Part shown: positions 43,354-52,585 of the stretch, one piece after another
How the letters are laid out: the number at the start of each line of letters is the position of its first letter
Numbering within the stretch: the first letter of the stretch is position 1
Assembly: GCA_041395325.1 (NCBI GenBank)
Contig: JAWLAT010000002.1
Coordinates: 186,001 to 250,000, forward strand
DNA: 64,000 nucleotides
DNA from: JAWLAT01 sp041395325
Lineage (GTDB): Bacteria > Pseudomonadota > Gammaproteobacteria > Xanthomonadales > SZUA-5
Direction: 5' to 3'
Notes under the pieces: model-generated
The model's input: the letters and a program-made list of their open reading frames with translations, nothing else
Database searches by the model: none
What the model was told of the DNA's origin: nothing
Program-made: the position numbers and the translations under genes

Positions 43354-45225
43354 TCAGACCGACAGGGTCTTGGGCTTCTTGCTGCTGCGATAGATCAGGG
43401 CCATGAGCGCACGGGTCACCGCCACAGCAGTGAACATCGTGGTCACCAGACCCACCGACAGGGTGATGGCGAAACCGCGAATCGGCCCCGAAGCGAAGGC
43501 GATCAGACTGACTGTCGCGATCAGCGTCGTCACGTTGGCATCCAGAATCGTGGTCCAGGCCTTGTCATAGCCGGCCCGCAACGCCGCCAGCGGCGTACTG
43601 CCATTACGCAGTTCTTCGCGCACGCGTTCGGAAATCAGCACGTTGGCGTCGATGGCCATGCCCAGTGTCAGCAGAATGGCGGCGATGCCCGGCATGGTCA
43701 GCGTGGCGCCGAAGATCGACAGCACGGCGATCAGGCAGACCAGATTGAGCACCAGTCCGATGTTCGCCACCAGGCCGAACAACTTGTAGTAGATCGCGGC
43801 GAACACCATCACTGCGATGAGACCCACCAGCACGGCATTGACGCCGCGGGTCACGTTGTCGCGACCGATGCTGGGGCCCACCACGCGCTCTTCCACGATG
43901 CGCACCGGTGCCGCCAGCGAACCGGCCCGCAGCAGCAGCGCCAATTCATCTGCCTCACCCTTGCTGGATAGTCCGGTCGTCTGAAACTGACTGCTGAAGA
44001 CGCCCTGGATGGTCGCGACCGAGATCACTTCCTCGATGGTCACATCGCGCAACTTTTCCTCGCCGTTTTCGTCCGTGTAGGGCTCCTGGCGACTCTCGAC
44101 ATAGACCACGGCCATGCCGCGTCCCACATTGTCCTCAGTGAAGTCGAGCATCCGCTGGGCGCCGACGCTGTTGAGCTTGACCGACACCATCGGCGTGTTG
44201 GTGCTCTGCGAGTCAAAGCCGCTCTGCGCGTTGACCAGATGCTCACCAGTGACGATGGGACGCTTCTTCAGCACCACCGGTGTGCCTTCACGACGCTTGT
44301 AGATGCGATCGTCGAAGGGCACTCGGCCGGTGCGCTCGGCTTCGATCGGATCGACGCCTTCGTCGACGGCGTGATAGGACAGCGTTGCGGTCGCGCCGAG
44401 GATGTTCTTGGCGCGCGCGGTGTCCTGCACGCCGGGCAACTGCACGACAATACGCTCGGAACCCTGCTGCTGGATGACCGGCTCGGCCACACCCAGTTCG
44501 TTGATGCGGTTGCGCAGTGTGGCGAGGTTCTGCTGGATGGCCGCGTCCTTGACCCGCTGGATCACCAGCTCGGGCACCGTGATCTTCAACCAGGTGTCGC
44601 GCTGGGGCTCAAAGCGCAGGTCCGGATAGATTCGACGCAAGTCCAATTCGGCCTTGCTGCGATTGGCGGCATCGGCCAGTTCCACATCAATCTCGTCCGC
44701 TGCCCGCGTCACGCTCAGGTAATCGATACCCTGTTCACGCAACGAAGCACGCACGTCATCGACGTAGCGGTCGTACTCGCGATTGGTCACGTCTCTCTGA
44801 TCGACTTCCATAAGGAAGTGCACACCACCCTGCAGGTCCAGGCCCAGCGGCATCGAGTCAGCGCCGATGCCCCGCAGCCAGCCCGGCACCGTCGAAGCCA
44901 GGTTCAGCGCCACGACGAAGGCATTCTGCTTGTCGTCCTTGCGCAGATCGGCCTTGATCGCATCGGCGGCCAACAGCTGGGTTTCGGTATCGGTGAATCG
45001 AATCAGCAGGCGCTCGCCATCGTTGACGATGGACTTGTAACTGATGCTGCGTCCCTGCAGGCTGCCCTTGACGCTCTCCTCGAGCACCTGGTCGACACTG
45101 TTGCCGCGATTGGCAGAGATCTGCACCGCCGGCTCCTGCGGAAACAGGTTGGGCAGTGCAAACAACAGGGCCAGCAGCAGCACCAAGGCCACCAGCCCGA
45201 ACTTCCATTTCGGGTAATCAATCAT
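43354..45225 (-). CDS. secD: Protein translocase subunit SecD
   Basis: Large RND-like subunit of the SecDF export motor. The 623 residues show the N-terminal membrane helix (about 9-26), the periplasmic P1 domain with GLDLQGGVHFLMEV, and the six-helix block. In that block AILLTLGMAIDANVLISERVREEL holds the conserved Asp of the transmembrane proton path. Length matches proteobacterial SecD. Second gene of yajC-secD-secF; 26 bases after yajC. Confidence 0.97.
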   Translation of the reverse strand: MIDYPKWKFGLVALVLLLALLFALPNLFPQEPAVQISANRGNSVDQVLEESVKGSLQGRSISYKSIVNDGERLLIRFTDTETQLLAADAIKADLRKDDKQNAFVVALNLASTVPGWLRGIGADSMPLGLDLQGGVHFLMEVDQRDVTNREYDRYVDDVRASLREQGIDYLSVTRAADEIDVELADAANRSKAELDLRRIYPDLRFEPQRDTWLKITVPELVIQRVKDAAIQQNLATLRNRINELGVAEPVIQQQGSERIVVQLPGVQDTARAKNILGATATLSYHAVDEGVDPIEAERTGRVPFDDRIYKRREGTPVVLKKRPIVTGEHLVNAQSGFDSQSTNTPMVSVKLNSVGAQRMLDFTEDNVGRGMAVVYVESRQEPYTDENGEEKLRDVTIEEVISVATIQGVFSSQFQTTGLSSKGEADELALLLRAGSLAAPVRIVEERVVGPSIGRDNVTRGVNAVLVGLIAVMVFAAIYYKLFGLVANIGLVLNLVCLIAVLSIFGATLTMPGIAAILLTLGMAIDANVLISERVREELRNGSTPLAALRAGYDKAWTTILDANVTTLIATVSLIAFASGPIRGFAITLSVGLVTTMFTAVAVTRALMALIYRSSKKPKTLSV

Positions 45226-45251
45226 GTTGGTTCACCAGCGACCGTGAGCGG

Positions 45252-45578
45252 TCAAGCGTTCTTCAGGGTGCCCTTGGGCAGGACTGCGGTGACGGCCTGC
45301 TTCTGCAGCTTGACGGTCGTACCCGCGGCGATCTCCAGCACGATAAAGGACTCTCCCAGCTCCTCGACCCGACCAGCGATGCCTCCGTTGGTGAGGACCT
45401 CATCGCCCTTTTTCAAGCCCGCCACCAACGACTTGTGCTCGGACATGCGCTTTTGTTGCGGGCGGATCAGCAGGAAATAGAAAATCGCAAAGAAGACGCC
45501 GAGCATGATCAGCGACGGCCAGATGCTCTGTGGCTGACCGGCCGCCTGCGCGTGCGCCGCGGAAATGAAGAAGTCCAT
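45252..45578 (-). CDS. yajC: Preprotein translocase subunit YajC
   Basis: Small single-span inner-membrane protein associated with SecDF. The 108 residues have one helix (SLIMLGVFFAIFYFLLI, about 22-38) followed directly by RPQQKRMSEHKSLVAGLKKGDEVLTNGGI, the family signature. First gene of yajC-secD-secF; the queA-tgt genes often found upstream are absent here, and yceH diverges instead across about 190 bases in which nothing else was recognised. Confidence 0.96.
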   Translation of the reverse strand: MDFFISAAHAQAAGQPQSIWPSLIMLGVFFAIFYFLLIRPQQKRMSEHKSLVAGLKKGDEVLTNGGIAGRVEELGESFIVLEIAAGTTVKLQKQAVTAVLPKGTLKNA

Positions 45579-45766
45579 GTGGTGCCTCGAATCGGAAAGA
45601 CACGTGGGGCAGCCCCACGACCAGCCGGCGAGTATGCCACAAGGTACCGGGGCAGGAATCCCGCGAGGGCCTGAGGCATGGGTGGCGACGGCTTGACGTG
45701 GCGCGGGCTAGCTTGGCTTCACCTCATCGGGCAAAGTCGGCGTTATCGCCCTTTGCAGTGCACGCC

Positions 45767-46414
45767 ATGTCCGAACCGGCTACCGAACTACCTGAAAGTC
45801 TGACTCTGGATCCGGTGGAAGCCCGCATTTTGGGCTGTCTGGTCGAAAAAGCCGCCACCACGCCTGACACCTATCCATTGACCATCAACAGTCTGGTCAG
45901 CGCCTGCAATCAGAAGACCAGCCGCGATCCATTGATGAACCTCAGCCCCGGCGAAATTGGCCATGCCCTGAGGCAGATGGCCGAGCGGGACCTGGTGCGA
46001 CAGGTCTATGGCGCCCGAGTCGAGCGCTGGGAACACCGGATGGACGAGGCCTACGAACTCACCAGCCGCAAGCGTGGTTTGCTGGCGGTGCTGCTGTTGC
46101 GCGGACCACAGACGCAATCGGAACTGCTGACCCGGGTCGAGCGCATTGCCGCCTTCCCTGGCGCGGAACATGTGCACGACGAATTGCAGCGGCTGGCCGA
46201 GCGCTCTCCGGCATTGGTCGTCTGCCTGGGGCGTGCCTCGGGCCAGCGCGAGGACCGCTGGATGCATTTGCTGTCCGGCCCGGTTGATCGCGAACAATGG
46301 TTGGCCCAGGCGGGCAGCGACAGCCCAACCGGTGGCGGCGGCAACGGTCTGGCCGAGCGGCTCAGCGAACTGGAGCGCCGCGTGGCCGAGCTGGAAGCAC
46401 GACTGCACGGCTGA
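45767..46414 (+). CDS. YceH/UPF0502 family protein
   Basis: The 215 residues match the DUF480 (YceH) family, paired winged-helix domains of unknown role. Blocks are LDPVEARILGCLVEKAATTPDTYPLTINSL, NQKTSRDP, ERWEHRMDEAYELT and LRGPQTQSELLTR. The C-terminus ends in a coiled-coil-like heptad stretch (LAERLSELERRVAELEARL). ATG 45767 is chosen because MSEPATELPESL precedes the conserved block directly; a longer frame to 45698 lacks support. Confidence 0.9.
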   Translation: MSEPATELPESLTLDPVEARILGCLVEKAATTPDTYPLTINSLVSACNQKTSRDPLMNLSPGEIGHALRQMAERDLVRQVYGARVERWEHRMDEAYELTSRKRGLLAVLLLRGPQTQSELLTRVERIAAFPGAEHVHDELQRLAERSPALVVCLGRASGQREDRWMHLLSGPVDREQWLAQAGSDSPTGGGGNGLAERLSELERRVAELEARLHG

Positions 46415-46540
46415 GTCCGCCACCAGCGGTCCTGAGCCAAGCCCGTCGGACTCTTGATGTCAAGTACACATTTGGGGTTGCGCATACAACCGGAGTAATC
46501 TCGGCGAACTGGTGCCGATCGGCTGACCAGGGAGGGGGGA

Positions 46541-49132
46541 ATGCCGCGAATCCTGTTGATCGAGGCGTCCGCGACCAGACGTCGTGCGCTGTCGACGATG
46601 CTCTCGCAAAAGGGCTTCGAAGTTCGGATGCTGACCAGTTACAGCGAGGCCCTCAGTGCCCTCGCCCACCCCTCGCAAAGCGAATGCGAGGCGATCGTCG
46701 CCAGTTGGCCGGAGTATTCCGATCACCGTGCCGACGACCTGTTCTCAATGCTGCGCTCGCGCACCTGGCAAAGCCTGCCGGTGTTGCTGCTGGCCGACTC
46801 CACCGATGGCGGTGCCGTCAATTGGCTGATGAAGCGTCCTGCCAGCGCATTGCTGTTGTGGAGCGACTATTCCGATGCACCGGATGCGCTCGAGAAGCTG
46901 CTCAATCCGGCTCAGGCTGGAGAAACCCCAGATGAGGACTCCAGCCAGAACAAGCAGCTGCGTGTGCTCTTCGTCGACGACTCGCCCACGGTGCGCGTGG
47001 CCTTCCGGCGCTTGCTGACCGCCGAGGAATACCAGGTCGAAATTGCCAGCTCGGTCGACGAAGGCTACGAAAAGGCCCTGGCGCAGCCTTTCGATATCGC
47101 CATCATCGACTACTTCATGCCGGGTGAGAACGGCTCGGCGCTGGTGCGACGTCTGCGCGAAACGCCGGCCACCTCCAGCGTGCTGCCGGCCATCATCACC
47201 GGCACCTATTCCGATCGTGTGATCACCGAGTCGCTCAGCGCGGGCGCGGTCGAATGCATGTTCAAGTCCGAGGCGCGTGAGTTGTTTCTTGCGCGTTTGC
47301 GATCGCTGGCCCGAACCGTGCTGGACCGCATCGAGATCGACAACGAGCGTCGCCGACTGCACGGCATTCTCAAGTCGGTCGGCGAAGGGGTCTACGGCGT
47401 CGATCCAAAGGGCAATATCCAGTTCATCAATCCGGCCGCCTTGGACCTCCTGGGCTACGGCCATGACGAGGATCTGACTGGCCGCAATGCGGCCACGCTG
47501 ATCCATTTCGCTTTCGAGGACGGCACCCGCATTCCGCGTCAGGCCTGCTTCCTGAGCCAGTGCTATCAGAATGGCAATCAGGTATCCGCCTGGCAGACGG
47601 TGTTCTGGCACCAGAACGGCTATCCGGTCCCGGTCGAGTGCACCGTCTATCCGCTGGACATCGACGGACGCCGGGAAGGCGCCGTGGTGGCCTTCCGTGA
47701 TGTCTCGCAACGACGCATTCTGGAAGAGGAACTGCGTTGGGCGGCCAGTCACGACTCGCTGACCAAGCTGCACAATCGCGCGCATCTGGAACAGGCCCTG
47801 CAGCAGGAGGTTCAACGGCTGCGCCGCTCGGACCAGGTCAGCGTGCTGCTCTTCATCGATGTCGATCGCTTCAAATACATCAACGACACCGCCGGGCACG
47901 CCGCCGGCGACCAGTTGCTGGTCGAATGCAGCCGGCGTTTGAAGAGTCGCCTGAGGCAGTCCGATTCGATTGCGCGCATGGGTGGCGACGAGTACGCCGT
48001 GATCCTGCGCAACATCGGCGGCGGCGACCCGGCCCACATTGCCGATGAGTTCCGCAAGTCGCTGTGCAACGAAGTTTTCAGCTACGGTGAGAAGACCTAC
48101 CGGATCACCGCCAGCATTGGCGTGGCGCTGATGGACCGCGCCACCGTGTCACCAGGCGATGCGATGGCCAATGCCGACATCGCCTGTCACATCGCCAAGA
48201 ACCGTGGCCGCAATCAGATCCATGTCTACGACGCCGACAACGACGAACGCGCCAGCATGGACGTGGAGCTGAACTGGTCGGCCCGGCTGGAAGAGGCACT
48301 GACCGACGATCTGTTCGTACTGTGCTATCAGCCGATCATGCCGGCCGGCGCCATCGAGTACGACCATCTGCCGCAACAGGACGGCGCGATCTGGAATCGC
48401 TATCTGCGCAAAAACGCCGCCCGCAAGGTCTATTTCGAGGTGCTGCTGCGGATGCGCAGCCCCGATGGGGAGTTCGTCGCGCCCAATGCCTTCCTGCCCA
48501 CGGCCGAGCGCTACAACATGATGTTGCAGGTTGACCGCTGGGTCATCAACGCAGCATTCCGAGCGCTCAAGGAGGCGAACGAGCCCGACCTGAGCATCGG
48601 GCTGTCCATCAATTTGTCGGCGCAGTCGTTGGGTGCCGATGGCATCGGCGCCTACGTCACCGACAAGCTGATCGAGTACAACATCGATCCCAACATGATC
48701 ACCTTCGAGATCACCGAAACCAAGGCAGTGAGCAATCTGACCGAGGCGCGCGAGCTGATCAGCGAGTTGCGCGGCCTGGGCTGCCGCTTTGCGCTGGATG
48801 ACTTCGGCTGCGGCTTTTCCTCGTTCACCCACCTCAAGCACCTGGACGTGGACTACCTGAAGATCGACGGAAGCTTCACCCAGGGGATGATCGACGACCC
48901 GGTCGATCGCGCGGTCGTCTCGGCGATCAACAACATCGCTCACTCGGTCGGCAAGCGCACGGTGGCTGAGTACGTCGACCGCCCCGAAGTGCTGTCGGAG
49001 CTGCGCGACTGCGGAGTCGATTTCGTCCAGGGCTACTACGTCGGCCGCCCGCGGCCGCAGCTGCGCCCGAGTATTCCGCAACTGGAGGTGGTTGATCCGG
49101 TCGAGGACAACCGTGTGGCGCGCACCGGTTGA
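46541..49132 (+). CDS. REC-REC-PAS-GGDEF-EAL signalling protein with EVL motif
   Basis: Predicted cyclic di-GMP turnover protein of 863 residues. Order: a degenerate receiver-like domain (1-125), a full receiver (140-260; Asp190, Lys242), PAS (270-390), and GGDEF (400-565) with GGDEY at 481-485 and an RQSD inhibitory site at 472-475. EAL (about 590-845) follows. The EAL signature reads EVL (633-635), but the other catalytic residues look present: Asn in SINLSAQ, Glu in FEITET, the Asp pair 753-754 in ALDDFG and Lys774. About 20 extra residues lie between YQPI and the EVL strand. REC-PAS-GGDEF-EAL with EVL recalls FimX, but the GGDEF here is not degenerate like FimX's. A GGTTG/CAACC inverted repeat lies at 46476-46491 upstream. 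Confidence 0.9.
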   Translation: MPRILLIEASATRRRALSTMLSQKGFEVRMLTSYSEALSALAHPSQSECEAIVASWPEYSDHRADDLFSMLRSRTWQSLPVLLLADSTDGGAVNWLMKRPASALLLWSDYSDAPDALEKLLNPAQAGETPDEDSSQNKQLRVLFVDDSPTVRVAFRRLLTAEEYQVEIASSVDEGYEKALAQPFDIAIIDYFMPGENGSALVRRLRETPATSSVLPAIITGTYSDRVITESLSAGAVECMFKSEARELFLARLRSLARTVLDRIEIDNERRRLHGILKSVGEGVYGVDPKGNIQFINPAALDLLGYGHDEDLTGRNAATLIHFAFEDGTRIPRQACFLSQCYQNGNQVSAWQTVFWHQNGYPVPVECTVYPLDIDGRREGAVVAFRDVSQRRILEEELRWAASHDSLTKLHNRAHLEQALQQEVQRLRRSDQVSVLLFIDVDRFKYINDTAGHAAGDQLLVECSRRLKSRLRQSDSIARMGGDEYAVILRNIGGGDPAHIADEFRKSLCNEVFSYGEKTYRITASIGVALMDRATVSPGDAMANADIACHIAKNRGRNQIHVYDADNDERASMDVELNWSARLEEALTDDLFVLCYQPIMPAGAIEYDHLPQQDGAIWNRYLRKNAARKVYFEVLLRMRSPDGEFVAPNAFLPTAERYNMMLQVDRWVINAAFRALKEANEPDLSIGLSINLSAQSLGADGIGAYVTDKLIEYNIDPNMITFEITETKAVSNLTEARELISELRGLGCRFALDDFGCGFSSFTHLKHLDVDYLKIDGSFTQGMIDDPVDRAVVSAINNIAHSVGKRTVAEYVDRPEVLSELRDCGVDFVQGYYVGRPRPQLRPSIPQLEVVDPVEDNRVARTG

Positions 49133-49207
49133 GGCATCCCCTGCGTTGCGGGTCCATGCAAAGCAGCGGCGCATCTCTGCGCTGCCCATGGGGCCGAGGC
49201 TGAATCG

Positions 49208-50692
49208 ATGAGCATCGAACGCAGCCTGCTCTGGTACGACCTGGAAACCTTCGGTACCCATCCCGGAGCCGATCGCATCGCACAGGTCGCCTGGCAGCGA
49301 ACCGATGAACAGCTGCAGCCCATCGAAGAGCCGGTTTGTCTGCGGGTGCGCGCGCCCTGGTACTACCTGCCGGACCCGGAAGCCTGTCTGATCACCGGCC
49401 TCACCCCACAGCGATGCGCCGATGGCGTCGATGAGCCAGAACTGGCCCAACGACTCTGGCGGGCCATGAGCGAACCCGCGACGGTCAGCGCCGGCTACAA
49501 CAGCATTCGCTTTGATGACGAGTTTGTCCGCCACCTGTTCTGGCGTCAGTTGCTCGACCCCTATGCACGCGAATGGCAAGGCGGCAATCAACGCTTCGAT
49601 CTGCTGGATGTCGCTCGCTTGTGCCATGCCCTGCGACCCGAAGGTCTGCAGTGGCCGCTGCGCGACGATGGCTGTCCCAGCTTTCGGCTGGAAGAACTGG
49701 CCACTGCCAATGCCCTGCCCCAACCCCAGGCCCACGACGCCCTGAGCGATGTGCAGGCGACCGTCGCTCTGGCCAGACTCCTGCACAAGCAGCAGCCACG
49801 CCTGTATGCCTGGGCCCGGCAGATGGCCGACAAGCAGCGCGTTCGCGATCTGCTGCAGGCGGGGCGCCCCCTGGTACATGTCTCCGGTCGCTACTGGGGG
49901 CCGTTCGGTTGTGCCCGTCTCGTGCTGCCCTTGGGACAGCACGCCGGCCAGCGCAACAAGATTGCCGTCTATGACCTGATGCAGGACCCGCGGCAATGGG
50001 CTGGCCTCGAAGTGGATGCGCTGGCCGAAGCCATCTTCCGGCGCCGGGATGCTTCCCCCCCGGAATGGGTCCGGCCAGCGGTCAAGTTTGTCCACATCGG
50101 TCGTTGTCCGATGCTGGCGCCGGCCAGTGTCCTCCAGCAGACCGATTGCCAGCGAATCGGCATCGACGTTGCCATGGCGCAGCAAAACGCTGCCTGGCTG
50201 GTGCAGCAGCCGCAGCTGGGCGAACGATTGCTGCAGGCATTGCAGCACCGGCCAGCGCCTGCAGAACCCGAACCAAGCGCAGAGATCGATCCCGAGCTCA
50301 GCCTCTACCAAGGCTTCGTTTCGCGTCTGGACCGGCAACGCTTGGACGATTTCCGATCCGAATCCTTGGCGGGCGGACAGATGCGCGACGGGAGTGCACC
50401 CTCAATCGGAGGCTTCGTCGTACCCGAACCGCGATTCGCGCTGCCGGCCTTTGACGACGCTCGGCTCGCTGAGTTGGCGTGGCGCTGGCAACAAGCCGAG
50501 GCCGATCCCACCGATCCCCACTGGCGCCAGATCCTGAGTCACCGCGCGGCGAACGGGCACGGCAACACGCCCCCCTGGCCGACATGGCGAGAACAGCTGC
50601 TCACCCTGCAGACGAGCGCTGAAACATCACAGCGCGTCATCCTTGATCAGCTCCTGGCCTGGGGAGATGGCATCACCTCACGCCTGAGCTGA
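49208..50692 (+). CDS. sbcB: Exodeoxyribonuclease I
   Basis: 3'-5' single-strand DNA exonuclease of the DEDDh superfamily, acting in recombination and mismatch repair. The 494 residues contain the DEDD motifs LLWYDLETFGTHPGADRI (Asp/Glu), GYNSIRFDDEFVRH and HDALSDVQAT. The C-terminal ExoI-specific region has GRPLVHVSGRYW and DPRQW. Length is close to E. coli ExoI. It starts 75 bases after the signalling gene and converges with a hypothetical membrane protein, the stops 16 bases apart. Confidence 0.95.
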   Translation: MSIERSLLWYDLETFGTHPGADRIAQVAWQRTDEQLQPIEEPVCLRVRAPWYYLPDPEACLITGLTPQRCADGVDEPELAQRLWRAMSEPATVSAGYNSIRFDDEFVRHLFWRQLLDPYAREWQGGNQRFDLLDVARLCHALRPEGLQWPLRDDGCPSFRLEELATANALPQPQAHDALSDVQATVALARLLHKQQPRLYAWARQMADKQRVRDLLQAGRPLVHVSGRYWGPFGCARLVLPLGQHAGQRNKIAVYDLMQDPRQWAGLEVDALAEAIFRRRDASPPEWVRPAVKFVHIGRCPMLAPASVLQQTDCQRIGIDVAMAQQNAAWLVQQPQLGERLLQALQHRPAPAEPEPSAEIDPELSLYQGFVSRLDRQRLDDFRSESLAGGQMRDGSAPSIGGFVVPEPRFALPAFDDARLAELAWRWQQAEADPTDPHWRQILSHRAANGHGNTPPWPTWREQLLTLQTSAETSQRVILDQLLAWGDGITSRLS

Positions 50693-50708
50693 TTCGCCAA
50701 CCGGCATC

Positions 50709-52037
50709 TCAGTGCTCGGGCCGACTCGCCGCAGGCCACAACGGCAGACTCCACCATTGGCCATGCCCGGTGTCGACCTGCGACACGCGCAGCAGGTCAT
50801 GCTCGGCGTCCAACTCGAAGCGATAGGCAGGATTGCGCAGTTCCTGTGGCATCTCGGCCAGCAGCGCGCTGACATCAGCGTGCCCATCCTGGCTGCGGAT
50901 CCAGTCGGCCAGCTGAAACAGTCGAAAGCGCGCGTCCAGATCCAGCACGCGGTGGTAGTAGCGGTCGTTCGAGTTGGACCCGTTCAGCACGATGCAGCCA
51001 CTCGAATTGAAGGCACGCTGCCAGCCATCGCAACTGAAACCCGGCATGGGCGGCTCCAGCGAACGCCTGGCCACGCGATCGGCATGCGTGGTCTGACAGA
51101 ACAGGGCCGGTTGCAGCGCCACCAGCGCCCGAGTGTGGCGGGGGTTCCAGAACAGAGCCTTCCACGGGGTATCGAGGAGCAGTTCTTCCTCCGTGGCACC
51201 GCTCAGCAGGGCCTGCCACAGCTCGTGCTCGCCGGCAAACGCCCGGCACTGCAGCAACTCATCATCTTCAAGCAATGACAGCGCAGCCGCGCAGGAATCC
51301 GGCCGCGGGAGGTCCGGGACTTCGGCCGCAATCTCGGCGGCGAGCCGCAGCAGCCGATTGATGATGGCAATACCCAGCATGTCGGTGATCAGGTTGTTGC
51401 TTTGCGCACGCAACTGCCGCCAGCTGGTGATGTGGATGCACAGCCGATCGAGTGCGCCCGCTGTATCGCCGTCGATGTGCTGCAGTGCGGCGGCAAGCGC
51501 TACCGGCTTGCCTGTGCTCGGCGGCCCCATCGGGATCAAGGCCAGCTGCATGTCGGCGCGGACGTGATCGAAATCGATCAGGCCAGTCTCAATGGCCAAC
51601 CAGCGATTGTGCTCTGCCAACATGGCCCGAGCTTCCACCTCACGTGAACGAACCCGCGGCAAGCAGCCCTGATCGTCGACGTCTGGCCAGACTTCGCATT
51701 CCCAGTCGGTTTGCGGCCACGGCGCGAGCTTGGGATAACGACCTTCGGCGACCGTAAAGGCATAGTCGTCTTCCGCCACGCGACGCGATTGACTCCGCAC
51801 AGCCCGGTCCTCGGCGCTGATCGTTGCGATCAGATCGGCATCCAGATCGAATGCAGCCAGACGAAGATAGTCGGCTGCATTGCGCTGGCCGCGGGTCTGC
51901 GCCAAATCGGACTGCAACGCCTCCATGGCGGCCTGCTCGCGCTCACTGGTGCGTGGCAGCCAGTCCGACAAAATGACCGCCAGGCTCAGCAGGCCGAGCA
52001 GCGTCAGCGCTAGGAGAACTCGGCTCAGCAAACGCAT
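50709..52037 (-). CDS. Hypothetical membrane-anchored protein
   Basis: I do not recognise the family of this 442-residue product. It has one N-terminal hydrophobic segment (about 5-25, RVLLALTLLGLLSLAVIL), so the rest is probably periplasmic. The middle is helical and rich in Ala, Leu, Asp and Arg, with several cysteines (WECEVW, QGCLPRV, DRLCIH, FSCDGW, SGCIVL) that could form disulfides. Codon use and amino acid composition look like those of neighbours, arguing for a native gene. It stands alone, 75 bases from the EthD-like gene on the same strand. ATG 52037 is the first codon of the hydrophobic segment. Confidence 0.72.
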   Translation of the reverse strand: MRLLSRVLLALTLLGLLSLAVILSDWLPRTSEREQAAMEALQSDLAQTRGQRNAADYLRLAAFDLDADLIATISAEDRAVRSQSRRVAEDDYAFTVAEGRYPKLAPWPQTDWECEVWPDVDDQGCLPRVRSREVEARAMLAEHNRWLAIETGLIDFDHVRADMQLALIPMGPPSTGKPVALAAALQHIDGDTAGALDRLCIHITSWRQLRAQSNNLITDMLGIAIINRLLRLAAEIAAEVPDLPRPDSCAAALSLLEDDELLQCRAFAGEHELWQALLSGATEEELLLDTPWKALFWNPRHTRALVALQPALFCQTTHADRVARRSLEPPMPGFSCDGWQRAFNSSGCIVLNGSNSNDRYYHRVLDLDARFRLFQLADWIRSQDGHADVSALLAEMPQELRNPAYRFELDAEHDLLRVSQVDTGHGQWWSLPLWPAASRPEH

Positions 52038-52112
52038 CGGCGGAGTTTCTCTGCGCTGGCCCCGCCAGGCGCAAGGAGGTCAAGTGTGCGGGAACTCATC
52101 CGTGGACTGCCG

Positions 52113-52421
52113 TCACAGCGTCTCGGTCTCGGCCATCATCAGGTCCACACCGCCACTGGCAAAGTTGGCCAGATCTGCCGCAGTCGCCTGCCCTTGCGGT
52201 GACGCCAGGGCAGCGCTGATGGCCGCCAATGAATCGAATTCCAGTGTGGCGATCATGTAGCTGGCGTGCTGACCGCCCAGCCCCATGATCGGGCCGCGAG
52301 TCACCTCGAAATGCCGCATTCCGGGAACCTGACGCGCCAGCGGTGCATGAACCTGTCGATAGTGCGCATCGAAAGCGGCCGGATCAGTCGGTTGACCATA
52401 AATGACGTAGAGCTTGGCCAT
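52113..52421 (-). CDS. EthD-family small protein
   Basis: The 102 residues fit the EthD dimeric alpha+beta barrel family: an N-terminal beta strand KLYVIYGQPTDPAAFDAHYRQVHAPLARQVPG (read in parts), MIATLEFDSLAAISAALASPQGQA and a C-terminal Asp/Met-rich end. Family members take part in ether degradation in one Gram-positive system, but most, like this one, have no known role. It stands as a single gene between the hypothetical membrane protein and the RcnB-like gene. Confidence 0.8.
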   Translation of the reverse strand: MAKLYVIYGQPTDPAAFDAHYRQVHAPLARQVPGMRHFEVTRGPIMGLGGQHASYMIATLEFDSLAAISAALASPQGQATAADLANFASGGVDLMMAETETL

Positions 52422-52515
52422 GGCACGTGGCTCATGTCGGAAGGATGCTCAGGATGCCACCGTAAACTCCCACTGGATACAGACCCTGGTCTTCGCGAAC
52501 AGTCTCGACGGCCGG

Positions 52516-52548
52516 AAAAAACAAGGGGCCGCCAGCGGCGACCCCTTG
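52516..52548 (-). terminator. Rho-independent terminator after the RcnB-like gene
   Basis: On the minus strand CAAGGGGTCGCCG, a short loop, CGGCCCCTTG, then TTTTTT: the clearest intrinsic terminator in the window, about 38 bases after the stop of the RcnB-like gene. Confidence 0.85.
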
Positions 52549-52585
52549 GTCATGCTCCCGCGGCTGCGGGATCGTCAGATAGCGC

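Noticed and set aside
48149..50338. Minus-strand open frame of 729 codons opposite the GGDEF-EAL gene and sbcB
   Set aside because: Shadow of two well-identified genes; no recognisable domains.
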